A DNA stretch of 64,000 nt from Methylobacterium sp. FF17 (GTDB lineage Bacteria > Pseudomonadota > Alphaproteobacteria > Rhizobiales > Beijerinckiaceae). Numbering within the stretch: position 1 is the first letter of the stretch; the number at the start of each line of letters is the position of its first letter. The translations under genes and the position numbers were made by a program. This document shows positions 1-7,906 of this stretch, one piece after another. The notes beneath the pieces were generated by a model. The model was given only the letters and a program-made list of their open reading frames with translations, was not told where the DNA came from and ran no database searches. Location of the stretch: positions 1,426,001-1,490,000 of the forward strand of contig NZ_CP107532.1 of assembly GCF_025813715.1 (NCBI RefSeq), written 5' to 3'.

Positions 1-919
1 GGCCCACGACGGGCTTCGAGCAGCCGGCGCGCTCCATCTTCTCGAGCAGCGAGGGCAGGGCCGACTCGGAGGACGAGGTGCCGAGCACCAGCATCAGCTC
101 TTCCTTGATGTAGCGGATGAGCTTGATGATCGAGAAGCCGTTGTAGCGGGCGACCAGGCCGAGCACGCCGAGCACGAAGATCGCCGAGGTCAGGTAGAAG
201 GCGCCGACGAGGTAGGCGAGGTTGGCGAGCGAGGCGATGCCGTACTTGCCGATGGTGAAGGCCATGGCGCCGAAGGCGCCGATGGGGGCGACCTTCATGA
301 TGATGTTGACGACGCCGAAGATGGCTTCCGACAGCACCTTGATGATGTCGAGGACCGGCTTGCCGCGGTCGCCCAGGAAGGCGAGGCCGAAGCCGAACAG
401 CACCGAGAAGAACAGCACCTGCAGGATCTCGCCGCCCGCGAACGCACCCACCGCCGTGGACGGGATGATGTTCATGAGGAAGTCGGTGATCGACTGGGTC
501 TTCGCCTTGTCGGCGTACATCGCGATCGACTTCGCATCGAGCGACTTCGGATCGATGTGCATGCCCGCGCCCGGCTGGACGAGGTTCGCGACGATCAGGC
601 CGACGATCAGCGCCAGCGTCGAGAAGGTGAGGAAGTAGATCAGCGCCTTGCCGCCGACGCGGCCGACCTTCTCGAGGTTGGTCATGCCGGCGATGCCGGA
701 GACGACGGTGAGAAAGATCACCGGCGCGATGATCATCTTCACGAGCTTGATGAAGGCGTCGCCGAGCGGCTTCATGTCCGCGCCGGTCTGCGGGTAGAAG
801 TGGCCGAGGGTGATGCCGATCGCCACGGCGACCAGAACCTGGAAATACAGGGTCTTGTAGATCGGCTTGGGCTTCGGCGGGGCGTGCGGGGCGGTGAGGG
901 GCAGTGGTACGGCAGCCAT
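1..919 (-). CDS. dctA: C4-dicarboxylate transport protein DctA (3' end cut by window edge)
   Basis: Inner-membrane symporter for succinate, fumarate and malate, of the dicarboxylate/amino acid:cation symporter family. About 306 N-terminal residues of the usual ~440 are present. The first membrane helix follows a short cytoplasmic tail ([20 protein letters not shown]), further hydrophobic helices follow, and the serine-rich re-entrant motif typical of the family ([12 protein letters not shown]) is reached just before the edge. The ATG at 919 has a good GGGAGAA ribosome site a few bases upstream. It is transcribed away from dctB-dctD, the classical rhizobial arrangement, and has a sigma-54 type promoter about 200 bases upstream. 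Both fit DctD-activated expression on external C4-dicarboxylates. The remaining C-terminal third lies outside the window, so intactness cannot be judged. Confidence 0.96.
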   Translation of the reverse strand, partial: MAAVPLPLTAPHAPPKPKPIYKTLYFQVLVAVAIGITLGHFYPQTGADMKPLGDAFIKLVKMIIAPVIFLTVVSGIAGMTNLEKVGRVGGKALIYFLTFSTLALIVGLIVANLVQPGAGMHIDPKSLDAKSIAMYADKAKTQSITDFLMNIIPSTAVGAFAGGEILQVLFFSVLFGFGLAFLGDRGKPVLDIIKVLSEAIFGVVNIIMKVAPIGAFGAMAFTIGKYGIASLANLAYLVGAFYLTSAIFVLGVLGLVARYNGFSIIKLIRYIKEELMLVLGTSSSESALPSLLEKMERAGCSKPVVG

Positions 920-1118
920 GAGGGCGTTCTCCCGGTGGGTCTCTCGAAGGGTGTCGGTTCGGGTCCGGGGCGCAGCCCCGTCTCCGTCCGCTCTTGGTCT
1001 TGCGCCTCGGGGTTCCAGCAGTCCCGGTCGCGCCCCTTGGGGGCACGATGGCGGGAGGTCCGGACCTTCGGCACCGAGCCCTGCGAGGGGTGCAGGGCTG
1101 CGTTACCCTCCCGGAATG

Positions 1119-1133
1119 GCAACCGGCGTGCCA
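1119..1133 (-). promoter_or_regulatory. sigma-54 (RpoN) promoter for dctA
   Basis: On the minus strand this reads TGGCACG-CCGG-TTGC, matching the -24/-12 consensus TGGCACG-N4-TTGC at every defined base; only the following A/T preference is not met (C). It points toward dctA. The predicted transcription start is near 1107, giving a leader of about 190 bases. The adjacent divergent dctD encodes a sigma-54 activator with an intact GAFTGA loop, which makes the assignment coherent. Confidence 0.85.
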
Positions 1134-1219
1134 GCACGGGAACGCATGAAACTTTTCCGTAAATCTTTGAGAATAGCTTGGTTTTTCTCGTGATCCCGCG
1201 ACCCTTTCCAGCGCGCCGT

Positions 1220-1263
1220 GCGGGTTTCCGGACACGGAGCGGGAATCCCGTCCGGAAACCCGC
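1220..1263. promoter_or_regulatory. large dyad between dctA and dctB, candidate DctD enhancer
   Basis: A perfect 14-base inverted repeat (GCGGGTTTCCGGAC at 1220-1233 and its complement at 1250-1263) flanks a 16-base spacer that itself holds the small palindrome CGGGAATCCCG. An overlapping dyad CCGTG...CACGG starts at 1216. The centre lies about 135 bases upstream of the predicted dctA start, the normal distance for a sigma-54 enhancer, and only 15 bases before the dctB start codon. Binding by DctD is inferred. A hairpin in the dctB leader RNA is the alternative. Confidence 0.55.
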
Positions 1264-1278
1264 AGCGGGCCCGAGCGC

Positions 1279-3177
1279 ATGACGCGTCCAGCCCCGCCGG
1301 ACGCGCTGGGTCGTGCGCTGGCACAGGCGCCGGCCGATGCGCCGGGGCGGCGGCGCCTGTTCCTCCTCGCCAGCCTCGCCGCCATCCTGCTCGCGGCCTG
1401 GGCCGCCGGGCGGGTCGCCGAGCGCTGGGCCATGGCCGACCTGCAACGCACCGCCCAGACGGCGCTCGCCCTCCAGGTCGGGGCGCTCGGGGCGGAGATG
1501 CAGAAGCAGACCTCGCTGCCGCTGGCCCTGGCATCCGACCCGGAGATCGCCGCGGCGGCGCAGGGGTCGGCCCCCGCCGATCTGATCGCCCGCGTGAACC
1601 GGCGCCTCGCCGAGGTGGCCCAGGCCACGGGCTCGGCCGTGATCTACGTGATGCGGCCCGACGGGATCACGGCCGCGGCCAGCAACGCGGGCGCCCCGGG
1701 CAGCTTCCTCGACTGGAATTACGGCTTCCGGCCCTATTTCCGCGAGGCCATGCGGGAGGGCGCCGGGTCGCAATTCGCCCTGGGCACCGTGAGCGGGCGC
1801 GCCGGCCTCTACCTGGCCCGCCGCATCGGCGCCGCCGGCGGCGTGGTGGTGGTCAAGATCGAGTTCGACACCGTCGAGGCGGGCTGGCGCACGACCGGGG
1901 ACGGGGTGTTCGTCACCGAGGCGCGCGGCATCGTCCTCGTGGCGAGCGACCCGGCCTGGCGCTTCACCACGCTCCGGCCGATCGACGAGGCCGAACGCCG
2001 CCGCATCCGCGAGGCCCTGGATTTCGGCGACGCCCCCCTCGACCCGGCGCCGCTCCATCCCGTCGCGGGCAGCGAGGACCTGGCGCGGGTGGGACGGGGG
2101 GCGCAGCCGGCCCGGATCGTGCTGCGCCTCGACGCGCCGATCCCCGGCACCGGGTGGCGGCTCCACACCCTGACGCCCCTGGGGGGGACGGTGGAGCGCG
2201 AGCGCGTCCAGGCCTGGATCATCGCCGGCCTCGTCACGGGGCTGGCCTGCCTCGGCCTTTCCGCGCTGGCGGGCCGCGGCCGGCGCAACCGCGCGCGCCT
2301 CGTGCAGGCCTCCGCGCAGCGGGACGCCCTGGAGGCGCGCGTGCGGGAGCGGACGCTGGAGCTCACCGACGCCAACCGGCTCCTGCGGCTCGAGATCGAG
2401 GAGCGGCAGCGGGCGGAGGCCGAGCGCGAGCGCCTCGGGCGCGAGCTCGCCCAGGCCGGTCGCCTCGCGGCGCTCGGGCAGTTCGCCGCCAGCATGGCCC
2501 ACGAGATCAACCAGCCGCTCGCCGCGATCCGCTCCTACGCGGACAACGCCGCCATCCTGGTCCGACGCGGCCGGGGAGAAGAGGCGGCCGAGAACGCCTT
2601 CGCCATCGGCCGCCTGACCGACCGCATCGGCGGCCTCACGCGCCAGCTCAAGGGCTTCGCGCGGCGCTCCTCCGCCAAGCGGGAGCCGGTGGCCCTGGCC
2701 GAGATCCTGCGCAACGGCCTGGAGCTGGTGGAGGCCCGCGCGGCGGCGGCCCGCATCCCGCTCACCGTAGAGGGCGCCGCCTCCGACCTCCGGGTCCTCG
2801 GCGACGGGCCGCGCCTCGAACAGGTGGTCGTGAACCTGCTCCAGAACGCGATCGACGCCGTACAGGGCCGGCCCGAGCCCCGCGTCGGCCTGCACGTGGC
2901 CGCCGAGGCGCCGGACCGCGTCGTCGTCGAGGTCCGCGACACCGGTCCCGGCATGCCCGAGGCGGTGCGGGCGCAGATCTTCGACGCCTTCTTCACCACC
3001 AAGTCGGACGGCCTCGGCCTCGGGCTCGCCATCGCCCGCGGAATCGTCGAGGATTGTGGCGGCAGCCTCACCGTCCAGGACGATCCGGCGGGCGGCACGA
3101 TCTTCCGCATGGCATTGACGAAGGCTCCGGCAGGCGGGGCCGCCAGGGCGGCCGGACCGGCGGAGACGACGACGTGA
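1279..3177 (+). CDS. dctB: C4-dicarboxylate sensor histidine kinase DctB
   Basis: Membrane sensor kinase that signals periplasmic C4-dicarboxylates to DctD. It has 632 residues: a first membrane helix near 27-45, a periplasmic sensor region to about 310, a second helix near 311-331, then a coiled linker rich in E and R. The kinase core has its H-box histidine at residue 408 (SMAHEINQPLAAIRSYADN), an N-box near 518 (NLLQNAIDAV), and G-boxes near 553 (DTGPGMPE) and 577 (GLGLGLAIARGIV). The HEINQPL form of the H-box is typical of DctB/FixL-like kinases. The stop overlaps the dctD start (GTGA). It is divergent from dctA and probably autoregulated through the dyad just upstream. Confidence 0.95.
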   Translation: MTRPAPPDALGRALAQAPADAPGRRRLFLLASLAAILLAAWAAGRVAERWAMADLQRTAQTALALQVGALGAEMQKQTSLPLALASDPEIAAAAQGSAPADLIARVNRRLAEVAQATGSAVIYVMRPDGITAAASNAGAPGSFLDWNYGFRPYFREAMREGAGSQFALGTVSGRAGLYLARRIGAAGGVVVVKIEFDTVEAGWRTTGDGVFVTEARGIVLVASDPAWRFTTLRPIDEAERRRIREALDFGDAPLDPAPLHPVAGSEDLARVGRGAQPARIVLRLDAPIPGTGWRLHTLTPLGGTVERERVQAWIIAGLVTGLACLGLSALAGRGRRNRARLVQASAQRDALEARVRERTLELTDANRLLRLEIEERQRAEAERERLGRELAQAGRLAALGQFAASMAHEINQPLAAIRSYADNAAILVRRGRGEEAAENAFAIGRLTDRIGGLTRQLKGFARRSSAKREPVALAEILRNGLELVEARAAAARIPLTVEGAASDLRVLGDGPRLEQVVVNLLQNAIDAVQGRPEPRVGLHVAAEAPDRVVVEVRDTGPGMPEAVRAQIFDAFFTTKSDGLGLGLAIARGIVEDCGGSLTVQDDPAGGTIFRMALTKAPAGGAARAAGPAETTT

Positions 3178-4532
3178 GCGAGACCAGGGATGGGCGGGCC
3201 TCGGCCGAGCGGGTCGTCTTCATCGACGACGAGGCGGATGTCTGCCGCGCCAACCGCCAGAGCCTCGAACTCGACGGCTTCACGGTGGAGACCTTCGAGG
3301 CGGCGGGGCCGGCCCTGACCGCGATCCTCGCCGATCCGCCCGGCCTCGTCATCACCGACGTACGCCTGCCCGACCTCGACGGGAACGCCCTGTTCGCGCG
3401 CCTGCGCACCATCGACCCGGAGTTGCCGGTGATCCTGATCACCGGGCACGGCGACATCCGCATGGCGGTGGCGGCGATGCGCGACGGCGCCTACGACTTC
3501 CTGGCCAAGCCCTACCCGGCCGAGGCGCTGCTGGCCTCGGCCCGGCGCGCCCTGGAGCGCCGCCGCCTCGTGCTCGAGAACCGCCAGTTGCGGGCGCGCC
3601 TCGACGCGGCGCTGGAGGAGGACCCGGCCTTCCTCGGGGTGTCGCCCGAGATGGTGCGCCTGCGCCAGCTCGTGCGCGAGGTGGCCCATGCCGATGTCGA
3701 CGTGCTCGTGTTCGGCGAGACCGGGGCGGGCAAGGAGGTGGTGGCGAGCGCGCTGCACCGCTGGGGGCGGCGGGCCAAGCGCAACTTCGTGGCGATGAAT
3801 TGCGGCGCGCTGCCCGACAGCGTGGCCGAGAGCGAGCTGTTCGGCCACGAGGCCGGGGCCTTCACGGGCGCGGTGAAGCGCCGGGTCGGCCGCATCGAGC
3901 ATGCGGAGGGCGGCACGCTCTTCCTCGACGAGATCGAGAGCATGCCCCTCCACCTGCAGGTGAAGATCCTGCGCGTGCTGCAGGAGCGCAAGGTCGAGCC
4001 CCTCGGCAGCAACGACAGCCTGTCCATCGACATGCGGGTGGTGGCCGCCACCAAGGTCGATCTCGGCCAGGCGGCGGCGCAGGGCACCTTCCGCGACGAC
4101 CTCTACCACCGGCTCAACGTCATCACGATCGCCATCCCGCCCCTGCGGACCCGGCGCGAGGACGTGATCCTGCTCTTCCAGGAATTCCTGCGGCGGGCGT
4201 CCGCCCGCTTCGGCCGCGAGGTTCCGGCGATCACCGGCCCGGTGCTGGAGCACCTGCGCCGGCACGATTGGCCCGGCAACGTGCGCGAACTCGGCCACTT
4301 CGCCGATCGCTACGCCCTCGGCCTCGGCGCCCTCGACCTCTCGGCCCCGGAGGTCGTCACCACCGGCACCCTGGCCGAACAGGTCGACCGCTTCGAACGC
4401 AGCCTGATCCGTGAGGAGCTGATCATGGCCGGTGGCGACGTCCGGGTCGCGGCGGAATCCTTGGGCACGCCGCGCAAGACCCTCTACGACAAGATCGCCC
4501 GGCACGGCCTGACGCCGACCGATTATCGCTGA
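3174..4532 (+). CDS. dctD: C4-dicarboxylate response regulator DctD, sigma-54 activator
   Basis: NtrC-family transcription activator of 452 residues that drives sigma-54 promoters, chiefly dctA. The receiver domain (about 14-130) has the acidic pocket D18-D19 and phospho-acceptor D62 (VITDVRLPD). The AAA+ domain follows, with Walker A near 181 (GETGAGKE), the sigma-54-contacting GAFTGA loop at about 228-233, and the Walker B FLDEIES. The C-terminal Fis-type helix-turn-helix reads VAAESLGTPRKTLYDKIARHGL. The start chosen is the GTG overlapping the dctB stop, preceded by a GGAG site; it places the receiver domain in the normal position. Coupling to dctB and divergence from dctA support the specific name. 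Confidence 0.95.
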   Translation: MSETRDGRASAERVVFIDDEADVCRANRQSLELDGFTVETFEAAGPALTAILADPPGLVITDVRLPDLDGNALFARLRTIDPELPVILITGHGDIRMAVAAMRDGAYDFLAKPYPAEALLASARRALERRRLVLENRQLRARLDAALEEDPAFLGVSPEMVRLRQLVREVAHADVDVLVFGETGAGKEVVASALHRWGRRAKRNFVAMNCGALPDSVAESELFGHEAGAFTGAVKRRVGRIEHAEGGTLFLDEIESMPLHLQVKILRVLQERKVEPLGSNDSLSIDMRVVAATKVDLGQAAAQGTFRDDLYHRLNVITIAIPPLRTRREDVILLFQEFLRRASARFGREVPAITGPVLEHLRRHDWPGNVRELGHFADRYALGLGALDLSAPEVVTTGTLAEQVDRFERSLIREELIMAGGDVRVAAESLGTPRKTLYDKIARHGLTPTDYR

Positions 4533-4630
4533 GGCCGCGCGGTCGGGCCGGGGGCGGTCGGATCGCCCGCTTCCAGAACATCGGGCGGCCGGAGCGGGTT
4601 GCCGAGGGTCTGGCTGAGAGAGGACCGCCC

Positions 4631-4885
4631 GTGACGCGCTACTACATCGACTCGGACGACAACGACCGCACCGTGATCGACGAGGCGGGGTTCGAGCTCT
4701 CCGGGCCCCTCGAAGCCCGGTCCATGGCGATCGACGTCCTGCCCGACATGGCCCGGGAGAAGCTGCCCGACGGGGATCGAAGGACATTCTCGGTGCGGGT
4801 CCGGGACGAGGCGGGCACCGTGATCTACAGCGCCGAACTGACGATGGCGGGCGAGTGGCACGTTCCCCCACCCGAGCCCGCGTGA
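4631..4885 (+). CDS. DUF6894-type small protein
   Basis: An 84-residue protein beginning with the YYIDSDDND pattern and continuing with an E-A (ARSMAIDVLPDMAREKLPDG) block and a VRVRDEAGTVIYSAELTM strand pair. This is the layout of the DUF6894 family, which is abundant in Methylobacterium-type genomes and has no known function. It starts at a GTG with GAGAGAGGA upstream. It follows dctD by about 100 bases on the same strand, but nothing ties it functionally to C4-dicarboxylate transport. The family name is recalled from pattern, not from a search. Confidence 0.75.
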   Translation: MTRYYIDSDDNDRTVIDEAGFELSGPLEARSMAIDVLPDMAREKLPDGDRRTFSVRVRDEAGTVIYSAELTMAGEWHVPPPEPA

Positions 4886-4934
4886 TGAGAGAAGCCTTCG
4901 GACGTGGAGGGCCAGGGCCGGCGGACTGGGAGAC

Positions 4935-4982
4935 GGACTTGGAGACCGGCTTGGCACCGGACTTGGCGCCGAGCTTGGCGGT
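4935..4982. repeat. imperfect 11-13 base tandem repeat
   Basis: Four adjacent imperfect units built on the core CTTGG[CA]: ggacttggagacc, ggcttggcacc, ggacttggcgcc, gagcttggcggt. It sits between the DUF6894 gene and the convergent glycosylase gene. No function is evident; replication slippage is the simplest origin. Confidence 0.6.
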
Positions 4983-4994
4983 GCCGGGACGGGC

Positions 4995-5645
4995 CTATAG
5001 GCTCGGCGCTCCGCCGGGGGCGGATTTCGGCAGGTCCTTGATGCGCCAGGCGTAGCGCGCCAGCAGCGAGCGATAGGGCGCGAAGGCCGCCGCGACCGCC
5101 TGCGTGTCCTCTCGTCCCGTCAGGCGCCGCAGGCAGCCGACCGCCGCGACGTCGCCGTCCGGCCAGATGTCGGGGTCGTTATAATGGAAGATGCCGATCA
5201 TGTCGGCGGTCCAGGGACCGACGCCCCGGATGCGGCAGAGGATGGCGGAGCGCTCGGCCTGCGGCAGGTCCGCGAGGGCGGCGCCCAGCAGCCCGGCCTC
5301 CTCCGCCGCGCGGATGGCCTGGAGCGCGCGCACCTTGTTGCCGGAGAGGCCGCAGGCCCGCAGGGTCGCCTCGTGTCCGGGCACGAGCAGAGCCCAGGGC
5401 GTCAGGCCCATCCCGGCGGCAGCGGCCTCGACGCGGGCCCAGATCGCGGCCGCCGCGCGGACCGAGAGCTGCTGGTTCACGACCTCGACGCAGAGGCGCT
5501 CGGCCACGCTCCCATGCGCCGGCGGCTCGATCGTCAGGGGGCCGACCCGCGCAATGGCCTCGGCCAGGGGCGCCGCGAGGCCCGCCGCGATCGTCAGGAT
5601 GTGCTGGTGGATCTCGGGTTCGGACACGGCCATCGGGGAAGGCAT
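4995..5645 (-). CDS. DNA-3-methyladenine glycosylase II (AlkA-like, HhH-GPD)
   Basis: Base-excision repair enzyme that removes alkylated purines. The 216-residue protein carries the HhH-GPD signature: helix-hairpin-helix CRIRGVGPWTADMIGIF near 137-153, then WPDGDVAAVGCLRR, whose aspartate is the expected catalytic residue. It lacks the N-terminal domain of E. coli AlkA (282 residues), so it is the short form common in alphaproteobacteria. A second in-frame Met (MAVSEPEI) four residues in is an alternative start. It is monocistronic and is separated by a hairpin from the small secreted-protein gene upstream. The substrate range is not visible from the sequence. Confidence 0.88.
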   Translation of the reverse strand: MPSPMAVSEPEIHQHILTIAAGLAAPLAEAIARVGPLTIEPPAHGSVAERLCVEVVNQQLSVRAAAAIWARVEAAAAGMGLTPWALLVPGHEATLRACGLSGNKVRALQAIRAAEEAGLLGAALADLPQAERSAILCRIRGVGPWTADMIGIFHYNDPDIWPDGDVAAVGCLRRLTGREDTQAVAAAFAPYRSLLARYAWRIKDLPKSAPGGAPSL

Positions 5646-5653
5646 GAAACGCG

Positions 5654-5682
5654 GACGCCCGGCTCCATCGGAACCGGGCGTC
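5654..5682 (-). terminator. hairpin between two minus-strand genes
   Basis: A perfect 9-bp stem (GACGCCCGG / CCGGGCGTC) with an 11-base loop lies 25 bases after the stop of the upstream small gene and 9 bases before the glycosylase start. Only a short T run (GTTTC) follows, so termination would be weak. It may instead act in the glycosylase leader. Confidence 0.45.
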
Positions 5683-5707
5683 GTGGATCTTCGATCGGCG
5701 AGGACCC

Positions 5708-5977
5708 TCAGCGGTCGCGGCGCTCGCGCACCGTGGTCCGCTCCTCGCGGCGCTCCAGACGCTCCTCGCGGCGGTCGGGATCGACACCGAGGACGCCGCC
5801 GACCGTTCCGGTCGCGGCCCCGACGGCACCGCCGACGATGCCGCCCACCGGACCGGCGGCCCGGTTGCCGTCCTCGATCCCGCGCTCGGCGCCGCGCACG
5901 GTGCCCTGCGCCTGGGCGGAGCCCATCAGGGCGACGGGCGAGAGAAGCAGGGCAGCGGCGATGATGGCAGACTTCAT
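5708..5977 (-). CDS. small secreted glycine-zipper protein
   Basis: An 89-residue protein. It has a signal peptide (MKSAIIAAALLLSPVALMGS, cleavage expected after AQA), then a glycine-zipper stretch (GPVGGIVGGAVGAATGTVGG, about residues 44-63), and a highly charged C-terminal tail of RRE repeats. Glycine zippers usually pack into or across membranes, so periplasmic or outer-membrane placement is likely; the function is unknown. The start at 5977 is chosen because AAGGAA precedes it and it puts the signal peptide at the N terminus. Upstream Mets at 5992 and 5998 are possible. A protein of similar design is encoded at 40093-40473. Confidence 0.75.
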   Translation of the reverse strand: MKSAIIAAALLLSPVALMGSAQAQGTVRGAERGIEDGNRAAGPVGGIVGGAVGAATGTVGGVLGVDPDRREERLERREERTTVRERRDR

Positions 5978-6121
5978 GGAGGATTCCTTCATGGTCATCT
6001 CAAGGAGCCCGTTCGCGCGAGGCGAACCGGGCGGGCATGTCCTGTCAACGACCGAGCACCGGAAAGGTCGCATCCGCCGGGATTTTTCCCGCCCTTCCTC
6101 GGCCGGTACCGAGCGACCCTG

Positions 6122-7906
6122 TCAGGCAGTGGGCTCCATCTCGGCCGGCAGGCCCTCGGCCTGGAGGCGCCACATCCGCTCGAACAGCCCGCCGGCCCGG
6201 CGCAGGGCGGCGGCGGTGCCGTCCTCCACGACCCGGCCCTGGTCGATGACGAGGATGCGATCGAAGCTCGTCAGGGTCGAGAGGCGATGCGCCACCGCGA
6301 TCACCGTGCGCTGCCGCATGATGCGCACCAGGGCGGCCTGGATCGCCATCTCGGATTCCGTGTCGAGGGCCGAGGTCGCCTCGTCGAGGAGGATGATGGG
6401 CGCGTCCTTCAGGAAGGCCCGCGCGATGCCGATGCGCTGGCGCTGTCCACCCGAGAGCCGGGCGCCGCGCTCGCCCACGATTGTGTCGTAGCCCTGCGGC
6501 AGGCGCCGGACGAAGCCGTCGCAGGCGGCCGCCCGGGCTGCGGCGAACACCGCCGCGTCGTCGGCCTCGGGCCGGGCGAAGCGGATGTTCTCCATCACGC
6601 TCCGGTGCAGGAGGCTGATCTCCTGGGGCACCACCGCCAGGGCGTCGCGCAGGGAATCCTGGGCGACGGCATTGATCGGCGTGCCGTCGATGAGGATGGC
6701 GCCACCCTCCACGTCGTGGAGCCGCTGCAGGAGGTGGACCAGGGTGGACTTGCCGGCGCCCGAGGGACCGACGATGCCGACCTTCTGGCCGGCGTGGATC
6801 GTCAGGCTGACCTCCTCCAGGGCCCGCCGCCCCGTCCCGTAGCCGAACGACACGTTGCGGAGTTCGACGCGGCCCGCCCGGCAGGACAAGGCGGGCGCGT
6901 CCGGCACGTCGCGTACCGAACGGGGTTTGGCGATGACCGCCAGGGTCTCCTCCACGAAGCCGAACTGCTGGGCGACATCCACCAGCGACAGGGCCATGTC
7001 CTTCGAACTGTGAAGGATTCGCAGGGTCAGGCTCGCCACCACGACCACGTCCCCGGGGCTGGCCTGCCCCCGGCTCCAGAGCGTGAGGACCCAGGTGAGG
7101 ATGCCGGCCGCCATGATCCAGAGGGCGAGGTCGTGCAGCAGGCGGGCGGCCTCGAGATACATCCAGCTCCGGCGCTGGGCCGCCGCCTCGGCCTCGAACC
7201 CGGCGCGCAGGCGCTGCCACTCGCGGCGTCGGGCCGAGAAGGCCTTCACCGTCCACATGTTGGTGATGCTGTCGACGAGGTCGCCGGCGACCGTGGCGGC
7301 CTGCCCGGAATAGGCCCGGTGCAGGGGGCGCCCGCGCTCGCCGAACACGATCAGCCCGGCGGTGACCGCCACCACGAAGGCGAGGAGCGCCAGGGTCAGC
7401 GTCCCGTCGATGGTGGAGAAGATGATCACCGCCCCGCCGACATCCACCACGGGCGGGATGATGCGCCAGACCAGGGTGTTGATCAGCGCCCCGAAATTCC
7501 CCGCGGTGGCGGTGACGCGCTGGCCGAGCGAGCCCGCGAGGTTCTCGGCGAAGTAGCGCATCGACTGTGCGCTGAGTTCGTCGAAGAGTTCGAGGCGCAG
7601 GTCGACGCCGACGCCCACGGTGGAGCGGCAGGCGAGCCAGCCGGTGAGCCGCGCCAGCACGCTCTCGGCCGCGATCAGCCCGAGGAACAGGAGGATCACC
7701 CCGGTGGCGGCCGAGGCGGCATCGGAGGGGCGGGCCACCGCGTCGACGAACTGCTTGAGGACGTATTGCTGCCCGACCCCGCAGGCCGCCGAGGCGGTCA
7801 CCAGCGTGAACAGCAGGCCGAAATGCCAGCGCCAGCGCAGGAGGTGATGCAGGATGAACCGGCCGGGGCCGGACAGGTGCGGGGCGACCGTGGACGCGTC
7901 CCTCAT
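6122..7906 (-). CDS. ABC transporter, fused permease and ATPase (exporter type)
   Basis: A 594-residue half-transporter of the exporter type, expected to work as a homodimer in the inner membrane. The N-terminal half (to about residue 320) has about six hydrophobic helices. The ATPase half has Walker A at about 380-387 (GPSGAGKS), the ABC signature near 482 ([14 protein letters not shown]), Walker B near 502 (IILLDEATSALD) and the switch histidine in AVAHRLSTL. The start ATG overlaps the stop of the upstream GH1-like gene (ATGA), so it is translated with that pair. The glycan genes around it suggest export of a saccharide, glycolipid or linked molecule. Lipid A or peptide export cannot be excluded from sequence alone. 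Confidence 0.9.
   Translation of the reverse strand: MRDASTVAPHLSGPGRFILHHLLRWRWHFGLLFTLVTASAACGVGQQYVLKQFVDAVARPSDAASAATGVILLFLGLIAAESVLARLTGWLACRSTVGVGVDLRLELFDELSAQSMRYFAENLAGSLGQRVTATAGNFGALINTLVWRIIPPVVDVGGAVIIFSTIDGTLTLALLAFVVAVTAGLIVFGERGRPLHRAYSGQAATVAGDLVDSITNMWTVKAFSARRREWQRLRAGFEAEAAAQRRSWMYLEAARLLHDLALWIMAAGILTWVLTLWSRGQASPGDVVVVASLTLRILHSSKDMALSLVDVAQQFGFVEETLAVIAKPRSVRDVPDAPALSCRAGRVELRNVSFGYGTGRRALEEVSLTIHAGQKVGIVGPSGAGKSTLVHLLQRLHDVEGGAILIDGTPINAVAQDSLRDALAVVPQEISLLHRSVMENIRFARPEADDAAVFAAARAAACDGFVRRLPQGYDTIVGERGARLSGGQRQRIGIARAFLKDAPIILLDEATSALDTESEMAIQAALVRIMRQRTVIAVAHRLSTLTSFDRILVIDQGRVVEDGTAAALRRAGGLFERMWRLQAEGLPAEMEPTA

Noticed and set aside
968..990. GC-rich hairpin in the dctA leader as a riboswitch
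   Set aside because: A single short hairpin without conserved aptamer features; could be incidental in GC-rich DNA.
772..2895. Long minus-strand open frame (about 707 codons) across dctB
   Set aside because: Antisense to dctB with low-complexity composition; it also spans the dctA leader and sigma-54 promoter. A shadow frame.
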